A stretch of DNA of 64,000 nt from Thiosocius sp963808165 (GCA_963808165.1 CAWEET010000021.1:504863-568862); one strand, 5' to 3'; positions 27,865 to 36,584 are shown, counted from the stretch's first letter. Program-made: numbers and translations. Notes: a model not told the origin generated them from the sequence alone.

Positions 27865-28358
27865 CGCCCATGCTGCTTACTGATGTAGTTCGACATCTCG
27901 ACGAACTGGGCATTCATCTTGCCAAGAATTCGATGTGCTGCACGCACCACGGTTCGCATGACCAGGTAGACCAGCTGCGGGTCCTTCTCGATCAGCTGTT
28001 CCAGATCCTTGCGGTCCAGCACGATCAGTTCGCACTGGGTCAAGGCCCGAATGGCCGCGCTGTGCGGCACGCCGTCGACGAAGCCGAGTATGCCCGCCAT
28101 GTCACCGCTGTGAAGTAGCTGCAGCGTGATCGCATCGCCGCCGCCGGTCGGCTTGAGTACCTCGAGGCTGCCGCTGGATACGACGTATAACCTGTCGTCC
28201 ACGTGCCCCTCGTCGAGCAGTGGGGCTCGGACATCGAGGCCGATGATGCTGGTTGCCTCGGCGAGCAGCAGGCACTGCGACTCGGAGAGATCCGCTCCCA
28301 ACGGTGATTCACGAATAGCCTCGACACTGACCATTGGCTGTTCCGCTTGTGTGCTCAT
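27858..28358 (-). CDS. Single-domain cyclic-nucleotide-binding (Crp-like) protein without DNA-binding domain
   Basis: 166 residues. The cNMP-binding beta roll spans about 25-135 (L-Y-V-V-S-S-G-S-L-E-V, G-D-M-A-G-I-L-G-F, S-A-A-I-R-A-L). It ends in a short helix with no helix-turn-helix. The canonical phosphate-binding R-S-A/T is replaced by H-S-A-A, so cyclic nucleotide binding is doubtful. The start at 28358 has a GGGGGA site. It could be a sensory adaptor. No partner gene is adjacent. Confidence 0.82.
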   Translation of the reverse strand: MSTQAEQPMVSVEAIRESPLGADLSESQCLLLAEATSIIGLDVRAPLLDEGHVDDRLYVVSSGSLEVLKPTGGGDAITLQLLHSGDMAGILGFVDGVPHSAAIRALTQCELIVLDRKDLEQLIEKDPQLVYLVMRTVVRAAHRILGKMNAQFVEMSNYISKQHGRY

Positions 28359-28548
28359 GGCGATCCCCCTGTAAGAAGCCATCCAAATGCGAATGCTCCA
28401 AGTATAAGTTAAGCCCCCCGGGCTTCCACCTGAGCCAGGTCAGTGGACCGGGTGGATTCATGTCTGACGCCTCTCCTGGTCGCCCCGCTCCGGACATGTC
28501 CGCTGTCGACGCAATGCGACTTGCGGCGCAGCGCGTTCGACCCGCTGG

Positions 28549-28612
28549 ACGCCGTGGATTCGTCCCTGCGGGCTGGAATCGTCGAATCTCTGAGGCAGAC
28601 GCCGCCGGAGCA
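28549..28612 (+). repeat. Degenerate core of the dispersed intergenic repeat
   Basis: GACGCCGTGGATTCGTCCCTG, then GGCTGGAATCG and GGCAGACGCCGCC, match the core of the roughly 150-bp family read in the opposite sense. The rest of the element is not recognisable. It lies in the 287-base gap before the polytopic spermidine-synthase-like gene. Confidence 0.45.
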
Positions 28613-28645
28613 CTTAGGGATGCGTGCGGGCACCGCAAGTTCGTG

Positions 28646-31063
28646 TCATTCGGCTTTGGCCCGGACACGCTGCAGTCCGATCGCCGGCAGCAACAGGTAG
28701 CAGATTAGCGCGACCAGCATCAGCCCGTTGAAGCCGATTTCCGCGGCGAGCAGCGTCGCAGCGACGGCGCTGACCACGGATGCGCAGCCATTGATGCCCC
28801 AGGCCCAGGGCACCAGGCCCGGCGCCGCGTCGCCCAGGTGACTCAAGCCGACCGGAAACGGGACGCCCATCGCGAAGGCGAGCGGCGCCAACAGGGCCAG
28901 GACCAGCGCGATACGCGCGGTTAGTGGGAGGCCGGCGAGCTGTTCGAGCCAGTCCGGCAGGTATAGCAGGTAGGCGAGGCTGAATGCCAGGATCATCAAT
29001 ACCGCCGGCCGCAGCATGCGACCTTCGCTCGCGTCGCTGCGCCGCTGTGACCAGAAGCTGCCAAGTCCGGCAAAAACCAAGAATGCCGCGAGCACTGTCG
29101 TGGTGGCATATACCGGATGGCCGAGAAACAACTGGAGGCGCTGGATCCAGGCCAACTCCAGGAACAGAAAGGCCAGACCGATCAGGGAGAAGTACAGCAA
29201 GGCGCGGAGCCGCAGGTCTGCCGATACGGTTTCGGCATCGCCGGGCCGCATCCATGACAAGGGCAGCAGTATCAGAATGACCGCGGCGGCACTGACCAGC
29301 CCGAGCGTGACGACGCCGAGCAGCAGCGCACTGTCCACTTGTGCCCGCTCTGCGGGATCGTCGCTCGCGAGCGACGCCCACAGGCCATCCCAGGTCGTGA
29401 ACAGCATCGGAAACGGGCGCCCGTCGCTGACCGGCATGAGTCGATACGGTCCCTGCGCCGCGGAGTTCGCGCTATGCGAGCCGAGTATCTGCGCCGCGCC
29501 TGTGAAGAACATCGGCCGATTCAGGACCTGGAAGCGATTGACCTCATCGGCATGGATCTCGGGCAGCCACACGAGATCGAAGCCGAGGGAGCTGGCGAAG
29601 GCGCGAATCGTCGCGTTGTCCTGTGCGTCCATCGGGACATTGGAAAGTACCAGCACGAAGCGCTGCCAGCCGCGGATCATCGCGATGTGCCGGTCGGGAT
29701 CCTTCACCCCCGATGCGAGCAGTGCGCTGTTGGCCGTGCTCAGCATGCGCATCGCGAGGCGGGGCGGGAGGCGGGTCGGACCCTCGATCGCCAGGAGCCC
29801 ACCTTCGTCGAGGTGATCCAGATAGGCGGCGAAGGCCTCGGCAGTGAGGTCGTAGTCGATGCTCAATGCGTCCACGCCACCGGCGTCGGCCCCGACGGCC
29901 AGGGTAATCAGGTCGTACGCTTCGGCCTGCGCCGCGAGAAAGGCGCGCGGTGTCTGGATGTGCCAGCGAACCTTCGATGGGTCACAGGACGCCCGGCCGT
30001 GATGGCGGTATCCCTTGCAGGCCAGGTCATAGAGTTGCCGATTCGGTTCGATCGCGGTGATCTCGGTCGCGCCCAGCGTGGCCGCCTGCTGCACCGAGAA
30101 GCCGACACCCGCGTTGATCACCGCGACGCGCGGGGAGCCGCGCAACGCGAACGGCAGGGCCGAGATGAGCTGTTCGAACGCATCGCCGGATCCTGCGCTG
30201 TCGTGATCGACATCGATCGCACCGGCGCCATCGCCGTCGAGGAAGACCAGCAGCTTCTTCGGCGGCGCCTGGTCGGCATTCAGGCTGAGCCCGGGGGCGA
30301 AACGTTGCGGCACCTCGTCGTTGCGCACCACGCTGACCACGCCGTCCACGCCGCTGGACTCGCTGTCGATTGTCGCACCGTGCACGGCCAGGGTCCGTGC
30401 GAGATCCTTGTATGCGGCCGGCTCGACGTCGGGACGTAACGAGGACCAGGCTAGCCCGGTCAGCGCGATGACCAGCAGACTGAGCCGCCCCGGGTGCCAG
30501 CGCATCGTGATCGCAGCGAGAATGGCTACGAGAGCGCCGCCGGCGAAGATGCCGAACAGGGCATCCGCCGGATCCAGGAAAACGAGGCCGGCAAGCGGCA
30601 GGAATGCGCCGAGGCCGGCGCCCACCAGATCAAAGCCGTAGATGCGCGGGATGTCGGCACGGAACTGCCACAGGGTCGCGCCGATACAGTTGGCCGCGGC
30701 AAAGAACGGAACTGCCAGCAAGAGGAATGTGCCGGCGAGATACAGCACCTGGCGTGCATCCCAGGCCAGCGCCTGCGGATCGAGGGGGACACGCTGCGCG
30801 AACGTCAGGCAAGCCAGCGACGAGATGGCGAAGAGCAGCGCATTGCCGATGAAAAAGGCGGCGAAATGAGGCCGCAGGCGCGGCCCGAGCAGCGTCAGGA
30901 AGGTACCGCTGGCACCGTAGCCCAACAGCGCGAGGCTGATCGCAATCGCGACCAGGTGATGCCAGTGGACGATCGCGAACACGCGGGTCAGCAGAATCTC
31001 ATAGCCGAGGGCGGACGCCGAGATCAGCCCGATCGCGCTCAGGGGTGGCGTGCTGGTTCGCAT
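28646..31063 (-). CDS. Polytopic membrane protein with central spermidine-synthase-like domain
   Basis: 805 residues. About six membrane helices in the first 210 residues, then a soluble domain of about 330 residues with a methyltransferase/aminopropyltransferase-like fold. That domain contains V-A-V-I-N-A-G-V-G-F-S, then E-I-T-A-I-E-P-N and a late D-L-I-T-L-A-V-G. A second block of about seven helices ends the protein. This is the membrane-embedded spermidine-synthase-like architecture. The G-G-G-D-G motif of true polyamine synthases is replaced by N-A-G-V-G, so polyamine synthesis is unproven. Confidence 0.75.
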   Translation of the reverse strand: MRTSTPPLSAIGLISASALGYEILLTRVFAIVHWHHLVAIAISLALLGYGASGTFLTLLGPRLRPHFAAFFIGNALLFAISSLACLTFAQRVPLDPQALAWDARQVLYLAGTFLLLAVPFFAAANCIGATLWQFRADIPRIYGFDLVGAGLGAFLPLAGLVFLDPADALFGIFAGGALVAILAAITMRWHPGRLSLLVIALTGLAWSSLRPDVEPAAYKDLARTLAVHGATIDSESSGVDGVVSVVRNDEVPQRFAPGLSLNADQAPPKKLLVFLDGDGAGAIDVDHDSAGSGDAFEQLISALPFALRGSPRVAVINAGVGFSVQQAATLGATEITAIEPNRQLYDLACKGYRHHGRASCDPSKVRWHIQTPRAFLAAQAEAYDLITLAVGADAGGVDALSIDYDLTAEAFAAYLDHLDEGGLLAIEGPTRLPPRLAMRMLSTANSALLASGVKDPDRHIAMIRGWQRFVLVLSNVPMDAQDNATIRAFASSLGFDLVWLPEIHADEVNRFQVLNRPMFFTGAAQILGSHSANSAAQGPYRLMPVSDGRPFPMLFTTWDGLWASLASDDPAERAQVDSALLLGVVTLGLVSAAAVILILLPLSWMRPGDAETVSADLRLRALLYFSLIGLAFLFLELAWIQRLQLFLGHPVYATTTVLAAFLVFAGLGSFWSQRRSDASEGRMLRPAVLMILAFSLAYLLYLPDWLEQLAGLPLTARIALVLALLAPLAFAMGVPFPVGLSHLGDAAPGLVPWAWGINGCASVVSAVAATLLAAEIGFNGLMLVALICYLLLPAIGLQRVRAKAE

Positions 31064-31090
31064 GGATTGCCCGTCGGTGGGGTCAGCCCC

Positions 31091-31834
31091 TCATCGTGTG
31101 CCGGTCAGCGGTACGAAGGTCACCGGCAGGATCTCACGGGTACGGACGCTACCCTCCTGGTCGCGGCTGACCAGGACGAGCTTCTGGGTCAGGAACCGGC
31201 TGCCAACGGGGATGATCATCCGTCCACCGGGTTTGAGTTGTTGCAACAGCGGCGGAGGGATGTGTTCGCTGGCCGCCGTGACGATGATGGCATCGAACGG
31301 GGCAGCCTCCTCCCATCCGAAATAGCCGTCTCCGATGCGACTCTGAACGGTGCTGTGGCCGAGTTCGTCCAGTGTCGCGCGCGCGCGCTCACCGAGCTCG
31401 GGGACGATTTCCACACTGTAGACCTCGGCGCCGAGCGCTCCGAGGACGGCTGCCTGGTAGCCGGATCCGGTGCCCAGCTCGAAGACCCTGTCACCGGCTT
31501 CGACGTCGAGCAGTTCGGTCATCAAGGCGACGATCAGGGGCTGCGAGATCGTCTGACCATAACCGATTGGCAGCGGACGGTTCTCGTACGCGTGACGCCT
31601 CTGGTCGTCGGGGACGAACCTTTCCCGGGGAACCTCGTGCAATACCCGGCGCACCTCGGGTGAAAGACCATCGATGCCGGTTTCCGTTCGCAGTCGCGAG
31701 ATCTGAAACTCGACATCACCCCACAGCGCCTCGTTCGCCGCAGCCCGGCCGGTGTCTCCGTGCACCGCCGCGTTTGGCGACAGGCACATCACCATGAACA
31801 GGGCAGCGGCGAAAAATGGGTTTCTGCTTGGCAT
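31091..31834 (-). CDS. pcm: Protein-L-isoaspartate O-methyltransferase with signal peptide
   Basis: 248 residues. Residues 1-26 are a signal peptide. The Pcm domain then has P-R-E-R-F-V-P, I-G-Y-G-Q-T-I-S-Q-P, the SAM motif V-F-E-L-G-T-G-S-G-Y-Q, and I-I-V-T-A-A near 190. It should methylate isoaspartyl residues for repair. The frame can be extended to 31936, but that would overlap the upstream gene, and the ATG at 31834 puts the signal peptide at the start. Export is odd, since SAM is cytoplasmic. Confidence 0.88.
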   Translation of the reverse strand: MPSRNPFFAAALFMVMCLSPNAAVHGDTGRAAANEALWGDVEFQISRLRTETGIDGLSPEVRRVLHEVPRERFVPDDQRRHAYENRPLPIGYGQTISQPLIVALMTELLDVEAGDRVFELGTGSGYQAAVLGALGAEVYSVEIVPELGERARATLDELGHSTVQSRIGDGYFGWEEAAPFDAIIVTAASEHIPPPLLQQLKPGGRMIIPVGSRFLTQKLVLVSRDQEGSVRTREILPVTFVPLTGTR

Positions 31835-31916
31835 TGTCGTGCCTTCGTTCCAAGACCACCTGCTATAAGTATGGACACATTTGCGCGCCGCGAAAGGTGT
31901 TCCCGGGAGTGCTGGC

Positions 31917-32354
31917 TCAGACGAGGGACAAGGCAATCAGATTGAACAGCAACAGGGCGATTCCGATGTAACCGACGGTCTGGAAAAAGCTTTCGCGGCG
32001 CCTGCGCTGGTCGCGGAAACGCGCCGACAGTTCATCGATCGACAGCTTGCTGTCGTCGGAAAAGGCCGGATCGAGGTATACCCGGCGATGCCGCAGATCC
32101 GACGCCTCGATAGCTGACACCGCATGCTCGGCCGATAGGCGGTAAAGATGGGCCTCGAGATCGATCAGGCGTCGTTTCAGAATTTCATGGGCGTGCATCA
32201 GGGCGGCATCGCCGTCGTTGAAGTGCGCGATGTAACGGATGCGCGGCTGCGTGTCACCGGTCGGTTCCGGGTCTGGCAGCGCGCTGTATAGATTCACTCG
32301 CGACAGGCCGGAATGCCCGGCATGCGTTTCCACCGTCAAATAGCCAGTTTGCAC
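31917..32354 (-). CDS. Small tail-anchored membrane protein, unrecognised
   Basis: 145 residues from a GTG start. I do not recognise a family. A mostly polar N-terminal domain (about 1-118) contains H-F-N-D-G-D-A-A-L-M-H-A-H-E-I-L-K-R-R and is followed by a basic stretch R-D-Q-R-R-R-R-E. A single hydrophobic helix at about 127-145 ends the protein, consistent with tail anchoring. It lies 82 bases upstream of the exported isoaspartyl methyltransferase on the same strand. Confidence 0.6.
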   Translation of the reverse strand: MQTGYLTVETHAGHSGLSRVNLYSALPDPEPTGDTQPRIRYIAHFNDGDAALMHAHEILKRRLIDLEAHLYRLSAEHAVSAIEASDLRHRRVYLDPAFSDDSKLSIDELSARFRDQRRRRESFFQTVGYIGIALLLFNLIALSLV

Positions 32355-32413
32355 GGGGTGGTGCCTGCATTGGATTCACTAGGACAAGTGTGCGCCCTGC
32401 GCGATCGCTTGCC

Positions 32414-32683
32414 TAGGGCCTGTTAACACTAATCCGGAGCGTGTCGCCGGAGGCCATTTTTTCGCAGATCAAGGCGTAACGAGCGCTGTGTAGCAGGCTA
32501 CATCAGCGAGGTGCAACGCAGAGCTGTGGAAAAATGGCCCCGTCCCTTCGGTTTGCGCCCCAAAATGCGCCACTCGGTGTTACTCGTCGTTCATTTGGAA
32601 TGACCAAACTTCACTCCTCGCGCCTTGATTGGCCCATTTTGGGGCAGCAACGACGCGATCCGGATTAGTGTTAACAGGCCCTA
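32414..32683. mobile_element. 270-bp MITE-like element, copy 1
   Basis: 25-bp perfect terminal inverted repeats (TAGGGCCTGTTAACACTAAT and on to CCGGA) bound a 270-bp segment with no gene. CTAG is present at both borders, fitting a CTAG or TA target duplication of IS5- or IS630-type transposition. It differs from the copy at 40735-41004 at only about seven positions. It lies between the tail-anchored protein and a DUF2889 gene. No transposase occurs in the window. Confidence 0.88.
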
Positions 32684-32718
32684 GCCCGCAACCGTCAGCG
32701 CTGCAACGCCGTCGCGGA

Positions 32719-33279
32719 TCAGTCGCTGCTCTCCTCGTCGCGGTCCGGCCACAGGCGGTTGACCACGTCGGTACCCGAGGCCAGGGTATGACAGGTATTG
32801 ATGAAATCGGCCGGCGGTGCAACGCTGTCTTCCAGGTGATCGCCGGTTTCGCCGCGCCAGGCATACACGGTCTGCACCGCGGTGGTTGCCAGTGGACCGA
32901 GCAGCTCGACCAGGTGCGTGCATCCCCATCGGCCACCGAGCAACAGGCGGACCTTCCCGGTCCAGCCGGGCTCGATGCGCTGTCCCACCAGTTTGCCGAA
33001 GCGATCGGGAAAATTGGGGCAGGGCGGATAGGGGGCGTGGACGGTCTTGGCGTCGATCGCCTGCACCGTCAGATCGGAGTCCACGGTCATTCGCAGCCAC
33101 ATCTCGTGCAGATGCTCGCCCGGGGCGATCTTGCCGCGTCCAAAGGTCTCCATTTCCTCCGTCCGGGTGTCGATCAGGCTGCCTTCGATATCCCAGAGGC
33201 CGTCTTTTCGACGGTAGCCACTGCATTCGATTCTTCTGGTGTGCACCAGCTCGCGCTTTTCAGGGGGTGGGAGTGGCAT
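32719..33279 (-). CDS. DUF2889 family protein
   Basis: 186 residues, full length for this family of unknown function. Typical features are H-T-R-R-I-E-C-S-G-Y-R-R-K-D-G-L-W-D-I-E-G, L-H-E-M-W-L-R-M-T-V-D, C-P-N-F, and G-C-T-H-L-V-E-L-L. Conserved histidines and cysteines hint at a metal or small-ligand site. It is divergent from the phasin gene across 162 bases that contain a TTGTGC-type palindrome, so it may share regulation with the PHB genes. Confidence 0.82.
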   Translation of the reverse strand: MPLPPPEKRELVHTRRIECSGYRRKDGLWDIEGSLIDTRTEEMETFGRGKIAPGEHLHEMWLRMTVDSDLTVQAIDAKTVHAPYPPCPNFPDRFGKLVGQRIEPGWTGKVRLLLGGRWGCTHLVELLGPLATTAVQTVYAWRGETGDHLEDSVAPPADFINTCHTLASGTDVVNRLWPDRDEESSD

Positions 33280-33317
33280 AGAACAATCTTTTTAAAAACA
33301 GTGTGAAAGAATACGGC

Positions 33318-33409
33318 TTGTGCGGCGCACAAAATTTATTCGGGCGAGGGCTTGACAAGGGCCGGAGAAGACCTATATTGTGCACTGCAACATTGTTGCG
33401 CTGCACAAT
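33318..33409 (+). promoter_or_regulatory. Phasin promoter with nested palindromic (PhaR-like) operators
   Basis: -35 TTGACA (33352-33357), 16-base spacer, -10 TATATT (33374-33379). TTGTGC-GGC-GCACAA lies upstream at 33318-33332. Overlapping the -10 and start site is a double palindrome: outer arms ATTGTGCA (33377-33384) and TGCACAAT (33402-33409) enclose GCAAC-ATT-GTTGC (33387-33399). TTGTGC/GCACAA-type sites are those bound by PhaR, the repressor that senses PHB granules in other proteobacteria. Assignment to PhaR is inference, because no phaR is in the window. Confidence 0.75.
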
Positions 33410-33441
33410 TTAATCGCCACCACGAATCAGGAGACACCGTC

Positions 33442-33819
33442 ATGAAAAACGACTACGTCGACATGGTAACCAAGTTCAATGATCACGTCTTTGCCTCTGC
33501 GACCCGCATCGGCGAGCTGAACATGCGTACCTTCGAGCAGCTGGCCAGCAAGCAGGCCGAAATCGTCAACCAGTGCATGGAGTCCAGTGCCAAGCAGTAC
33601 GAGGTACTGACGACCGCCAAGGACTACAAAGAGGCCATGGTCGCACAGAGCGAGTTGCTCAAGGGCTGCAACGAGAAGTTTCTTGCCAATCTGCGCGAGA
33701 CCACGGAAATGCTGAACTCGGTCCGTGAAGAAATGACCGGCATGGTGGAAGAGGTGGTCCAGTACACCAGCAAGAGCGTAGAGAAGGCCAGCGAGTTGGC
33801 GACCAAGAAAGTCGCGTGA
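33442..33819 (+). CDS. phaP: Phasin (PHB granule-associated protein)
   Basis: 125 residues, helical and coiled-coil forming, with the phasin pattern F-A-S-A-T-R-I-G-E-L-N-M-R-T-F-E-Q-L-A-S-K-Q and a lysine/alanine-rich end. It coats polyhydroxyalkanoate granules. The ATG at 33442 has CAGGAGA eight bases upstream. A longer frame begins at 33352, but that lies within the promoter. phaB follows 102 bases downstream on the same strand. Confidence 0.9.
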   Translation: MKNDYVDMVTKFNDHVFASATRIGELNMRTFEQLASKQAEIVNQCMESSAKQYEVLTTAKDYKEAMVAQSELLKGCNEKFLANLRETTEMLNSVREEMTGMVEEVVQYTSKSVEKASELATKKVA

Positions 33820-33833
33820 TGCGGCCTCGACGA

Positions 33834-33854
33834 GGGCGACGCGGTTTGTCGCCC
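33834..33854 (+). terminator. Hairpin between phaP and phaB
   Basis: GGGCGAC-GCGGTTT-GTCGCCC, perfect 7-bp stem 15 bases after the phasin stop, without a T run. Phasins usually greatly outnumber the reductase, so partial termination or 3'-end stabilisation here would be sensible, but that is inference. Confidence 0.4.
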
Positions 33855-33921
33855 CTGTCACTCACAGGGCTCGAATTCCAGTTACGAGTATTTTAGAGAA
33901 GAACCAGAACGGAGAGCAAGA

Positions 33922-34668
33922 ATGACCAAGCGTGTCGCGTTTGTGACCGGTGGTAACGGCGGCATCGGCTCCGCGATCTGCTGCGAGTTGGCCAACCAGG
34001 GCCATGTTGTAGTAGCCGGCTATTTCCCACCCGAAAAGGAATCTGCCGAGGCCTGGCAGAAAGAAATGCACGACAAGGGATTTTCGATCGGCCTTGCGCC
34101 GGTGGATGTCGCCAGTTTTGCGGATTGCGAGCGCGCCGTCGCGACGATAAGCGAAGAGTTCGGCTCGGTGGATATCCTCGTTAACTGCGCCGGCATAACG
34201 CGTGACGGTACGCTGAAAAAGATGTCGGAAGACAACTGGCGGGCAGTCATTGCGACCAACATGGACAGCGCCTTCAACGTCACCCGCCACGTGGTCAACG
34301 GCATGCTCGAGAAGGGCTGGGGCCGGATCGTGAATATTGCCTCGGTGAACGGCCAGCGCGGCCAGTTCGGCCAGGCCAACTATTCCGCCGCCAAGGCCGG
34401 CATGCATGGCTTCACGATGGCTGTGGCGCTCGAGACGGCAGCCAAGGGGATCACCGTGAATACGGTTTCCCCCGGCTATATCGCCACCGCGATGACTCAG
34501 GCGATGCCTGAAAACGTGCTGGAGTCAATCGTCAACAGTGTTCCGATGCGCCGCATGGGCACGCCCGAAGAGATCGCGAATGCGGTCGCATGGCTCGCGA
34601 GCGAGGGCAATGGTTACACGACCGGCGCCAACATCCCGGTAAACGGTGGACTCTTTACCAGCCACTGA
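33922..34668 (+). CDS. phaB: Acetoacetyl-CoA reductase
   Basis: 248 residues, SDR family. T-G-G-N-G-G-I-G nucleotide motif near 10, N-C-A-G near 90, and Y-S-A-A-K-A-G-M-H-G-F catalytic region near 155. The PhaB-specific E-E-F-G-S-V-D-I-L-V-N-C-A-G-I-T-R-D context is present. It reduces acetoacetyl-CoA with NADPH to (R)-3-hydroxybutyryl-CoA for PHB. A GGAGAGCA site precedes the ATG. PHB synthase and thiolase are not in the window. Confidence 0.95.
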   Translation: MTKRVAFVTGGNGGIGSAICCELANQGHVVVAGYFPPEKESAEAWQKEMHDKGFSIGLAPVDVASFADCERAVATISEEFGSVDILVNCAGITRDGTLKKMSEDNWRAVIATNMDSAFNVTRHVVNGMLEKGWGRIVNIASVNGQRGQFGQANYSAAKAGMHGFTMAVALETAAKGITVNTVSPGYIATAMTQAMPENVLESIVNSVPMRRMGTPEEIANAVAWLASEGNGYTTGANIPVNGGLFTSH

Positions 34669-34722
34669 CCGGCGAAACGAACCCTCCTAGCAGAGGAATC
34701 TGCCCCCTCTGCTCTTCCATTT

Positions 34723-34749
34723 GGCGCCCCTCGCGGGCGCCGATTTTTT
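34723..34749 (+). terminator. Rho-independent terminator after phaB
   Basis: Perfect 7-bp GC stem GGCGCCC-CTCGC-GGGCGCC followed at once by GATTTTTT. This is the clearest intrinsic terminator in the window and ends the phaP-phaB unit. Confidence 0.92.
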
Positions 34750-34975
34750 CGCTGGCCCCGGATCCGGAAATTCGCAGCGGAGGGCAGCAGAGGCAATAGC
34801 GGTATCTTAACGGCATTTTTCGGCTAGGGTATGGAGTCAAGACGGCAAACTCCGACGCGAACTGCACCCGGGAGTCGCGTCGATTTCGATGACCTATTCG
34901 TTCGAGTCCCTGTGCTGACCACAGAGTCACACGTTGAAAATACAGGGCTGGACGCTCAGAGAGGACGGAGTGCGA

Positions 34976-35986
34976 ATGAGTATTTCACCCCCGAGCTACA
35001 AGCAGAACCGGCTCAAGCAATTGCGTGCGTTCTGCAAGACTGTGGAAACGAAAAACATTTCGCGAGCGGCGGAAAAGCTGTTCCTGACGCAACCGACCAT
35101 CTCACTGCAGATAAAGGCCCTGGAACGTGAACTCGAAATCATTGTGTTTGAGCGGCATGGACCACAGATCCGCATTACGCCCGATGGCGAACTCCTGTAC
35201 GAGATCGCAAAACCCCTACTCGAAGGCATAGACAATCTGGCGCAGACCTTCGCCAGCAAGAGCGGCAGGCTTGACAGCGGCGAGCTGACGGTCGTTGCCG
35301 GGGAATCGACCATCCTATACCTGTTGCCGGAGTTCGTTTCCTGTTTCCGCGAACGTCATCCGGGCATCCACATCAAATTGTTGAACGAAACCGGCAGGGA
35401 CGGCCTCGCGAAGTTGCGTTCCGACGCAGCGGATTTCGCGGTCGGCCCGATGGTCGATGGTCAGGGCGATCTGGAATACAAGGCATTGTTCTCATTCGAA
35501 CAAGTCCTGATCGTGCCGCTCGACCACCCGCTGGCGAGGCGCACCAAGGTGACGCTGGAGGAAATCAGCCCGTATGGCCTGATTTTGCCGCCGCGCCAGC
35601 TCAACCACTGGCGGAGCGTCGACCTGGTGTTCGAACAGCACGGTGTCCCGTACAGCGTGGTACTCGAGGCCGGCGGCTGGGAGGTTATCAAACGTTACGT
35701 GGAGCAGGGCATGGGGATCTCGATCGTCAACGAGATCTGCCTCACCGGCAAGGAGCGGCTGGCGGTCATTCCGCTGGAGGACTACTTCCCGCGCCGTACC
35801 TATGGGGCGGTCACGCGGCGAGGCAAGTTTCTTACCCCGCAGGCGCAGGCGTTTCTGGATGCCATGTCGACGCTGCAATGCAAGCTGCCATACAAGCTTG
35901 CGGTAGCGCACAGCCGCGAAGAGGTGTCCTCGCCGAACGAACTGGACTCGCGTCTTGTAGCGGTCGACGTTGTCGACTTCGATTAG
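34976..35986 (+). CDS. LysR-family transcriptional regulator
   Basis: 336 residues. N-terminal winged helix-turn-helix (K-Q-L-R-A-F-C-K-T-V-E-T, I-S-R-A-A-E-K-L-F-L-T-Q-P-T-I-S-L-Q-I-K-A-L-E) and a two-lobe effector domain. The general layout, with an extended C-terminus, is CysB-like, but effector and targets cannot be read from sequence. The ATG at 34976 has a GGAG site seven bases upstream. An in-frame ATG at 34934 has none. There is no divergent gene to name as a target. Confidence 0.9.
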   Translation: MSISPPSYKQNRLKQLRAFCKTVETKNISRAAEKLFLTQPTISLQIKALERELEIIVFERHGPQIRITPDGELLYEIAKPLLEGIDNLAQTFASKSGRLDSGELTVVAGESTILYLLPEFVSCFRERHPGIHIKLLNETGRDGLAKLRSDAADFAVGPMVDGQGDLEYKALFSFEQVLIVPLDHPLARRTKVTLEEISPYGLILPPRQLNHWRSVDLVFEQHGVPYSVVLEAGGWEVIKRYVEQGMGISIVNEICLTGKERLAVIPLEDYFPRRTYGAVTRRGKFLTPQAQAFLDAMSTLQCKLPYKLAVAHSREEVSSPNELDSRLVAVDVVDFD

Positions 35987-36022
35987 GCCAAGGGCAAGTG
36001 GCGCCGTGGCGAATTCGACGCG

Positions 36023-36082
36023 TTGGACGCCGTGAATCCCTGTTCCATACAGACTCGGCTGCCGCATCCCTGTGGCAGACGC
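36023..36082 (+). repeat. Degenerate core of the dispersed intergenic repeat
   Basis: TTGGACGCCGTGAATCCCTG, then ACTCGGCTGCCGCATCCCTGTGGCAGACGCC, resembles the core at 12359 and the segment at 57350-57395. It lies in the 151-base gap between the LysR gene and the gamma-glutamylcyclotransferase gene. Confidence 0.45.
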
Positions 36083-36137
36083 CCCGCCACCTTCCCCTGT
36101 CATCGGATACCTGATGTCGACCGGTCGGTGAAACGGA

Positions 36138-36584
36138 TTGGGCACGAATCTGTTCGTTTATGGCACCTTGATGGTCGCCGAGGTGATGGGCCGGGTGAGC
36201 GGCTTCCATCGAGTGGGTGACGTAGCGGTGCTGCCTGGTCATCGGCGCGGCCGCTTGAGCGGCCGGTTGTACCCGGCGATCGTCCCCTGGCCGGGCGGCC
36301 GGGTCGAGGGCCTGCTGTATCGCGGCCTGGAACCCGGGCAGTTCGAGGCGCTGGATGCCTTCGAGGGGGCGATGTACCGGCGCGTGGCGGTCAATGTCGT
36401 GGTCGGGGCGGACCGCTTCAGCGCAGAGACCTACCTGCTGCGCAAGTCATGGAACCACCTGCTCGGCGACGAGGATTGGTCTCTGCAGCGCTTCGTTTCC
36501 GAGGGCTTGCGCGAGTTCCTCGCAGAGTATCCGGGCTTCGTCCCGGCCACATCGTCAGATGTCGTCGATGAACAACGGCGCTGA
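36138..36584 (+). CDS. Gamma-glutamylcyclotransferase / AIG2-like protein
   Basis: 148 residues from a TTG start. N-L-F-V-Y-G-T-L-M near the start is the substrate-binding loop of the fold. The catalytic glutamate lies in L-D-A-F-E-G-A-M-Y-R-R. Members cyclise gamma-glutamyl amines or amino acids to 5-oxoproline. The C-terminal W-N-H-L-L-G-D-E-D-W extension is a common feature of small bacterial members. The substrate is undefined. Its end overlaps the next gene. Confidence 0.85.
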   Translation: MGTNLFVYGTLMVAEVMGRVSGFHRVGDVAVLPGHRRGRLSGRLYPAIVPWPGGRVEGLLYRGLEPGQFEALDAFEGAMYRRVAVNVVVGADRFSAETYLLRKSWNHLLGDEDWSLQRFVSEGLREFLAEYPGFVPATSSDVVDEQRR

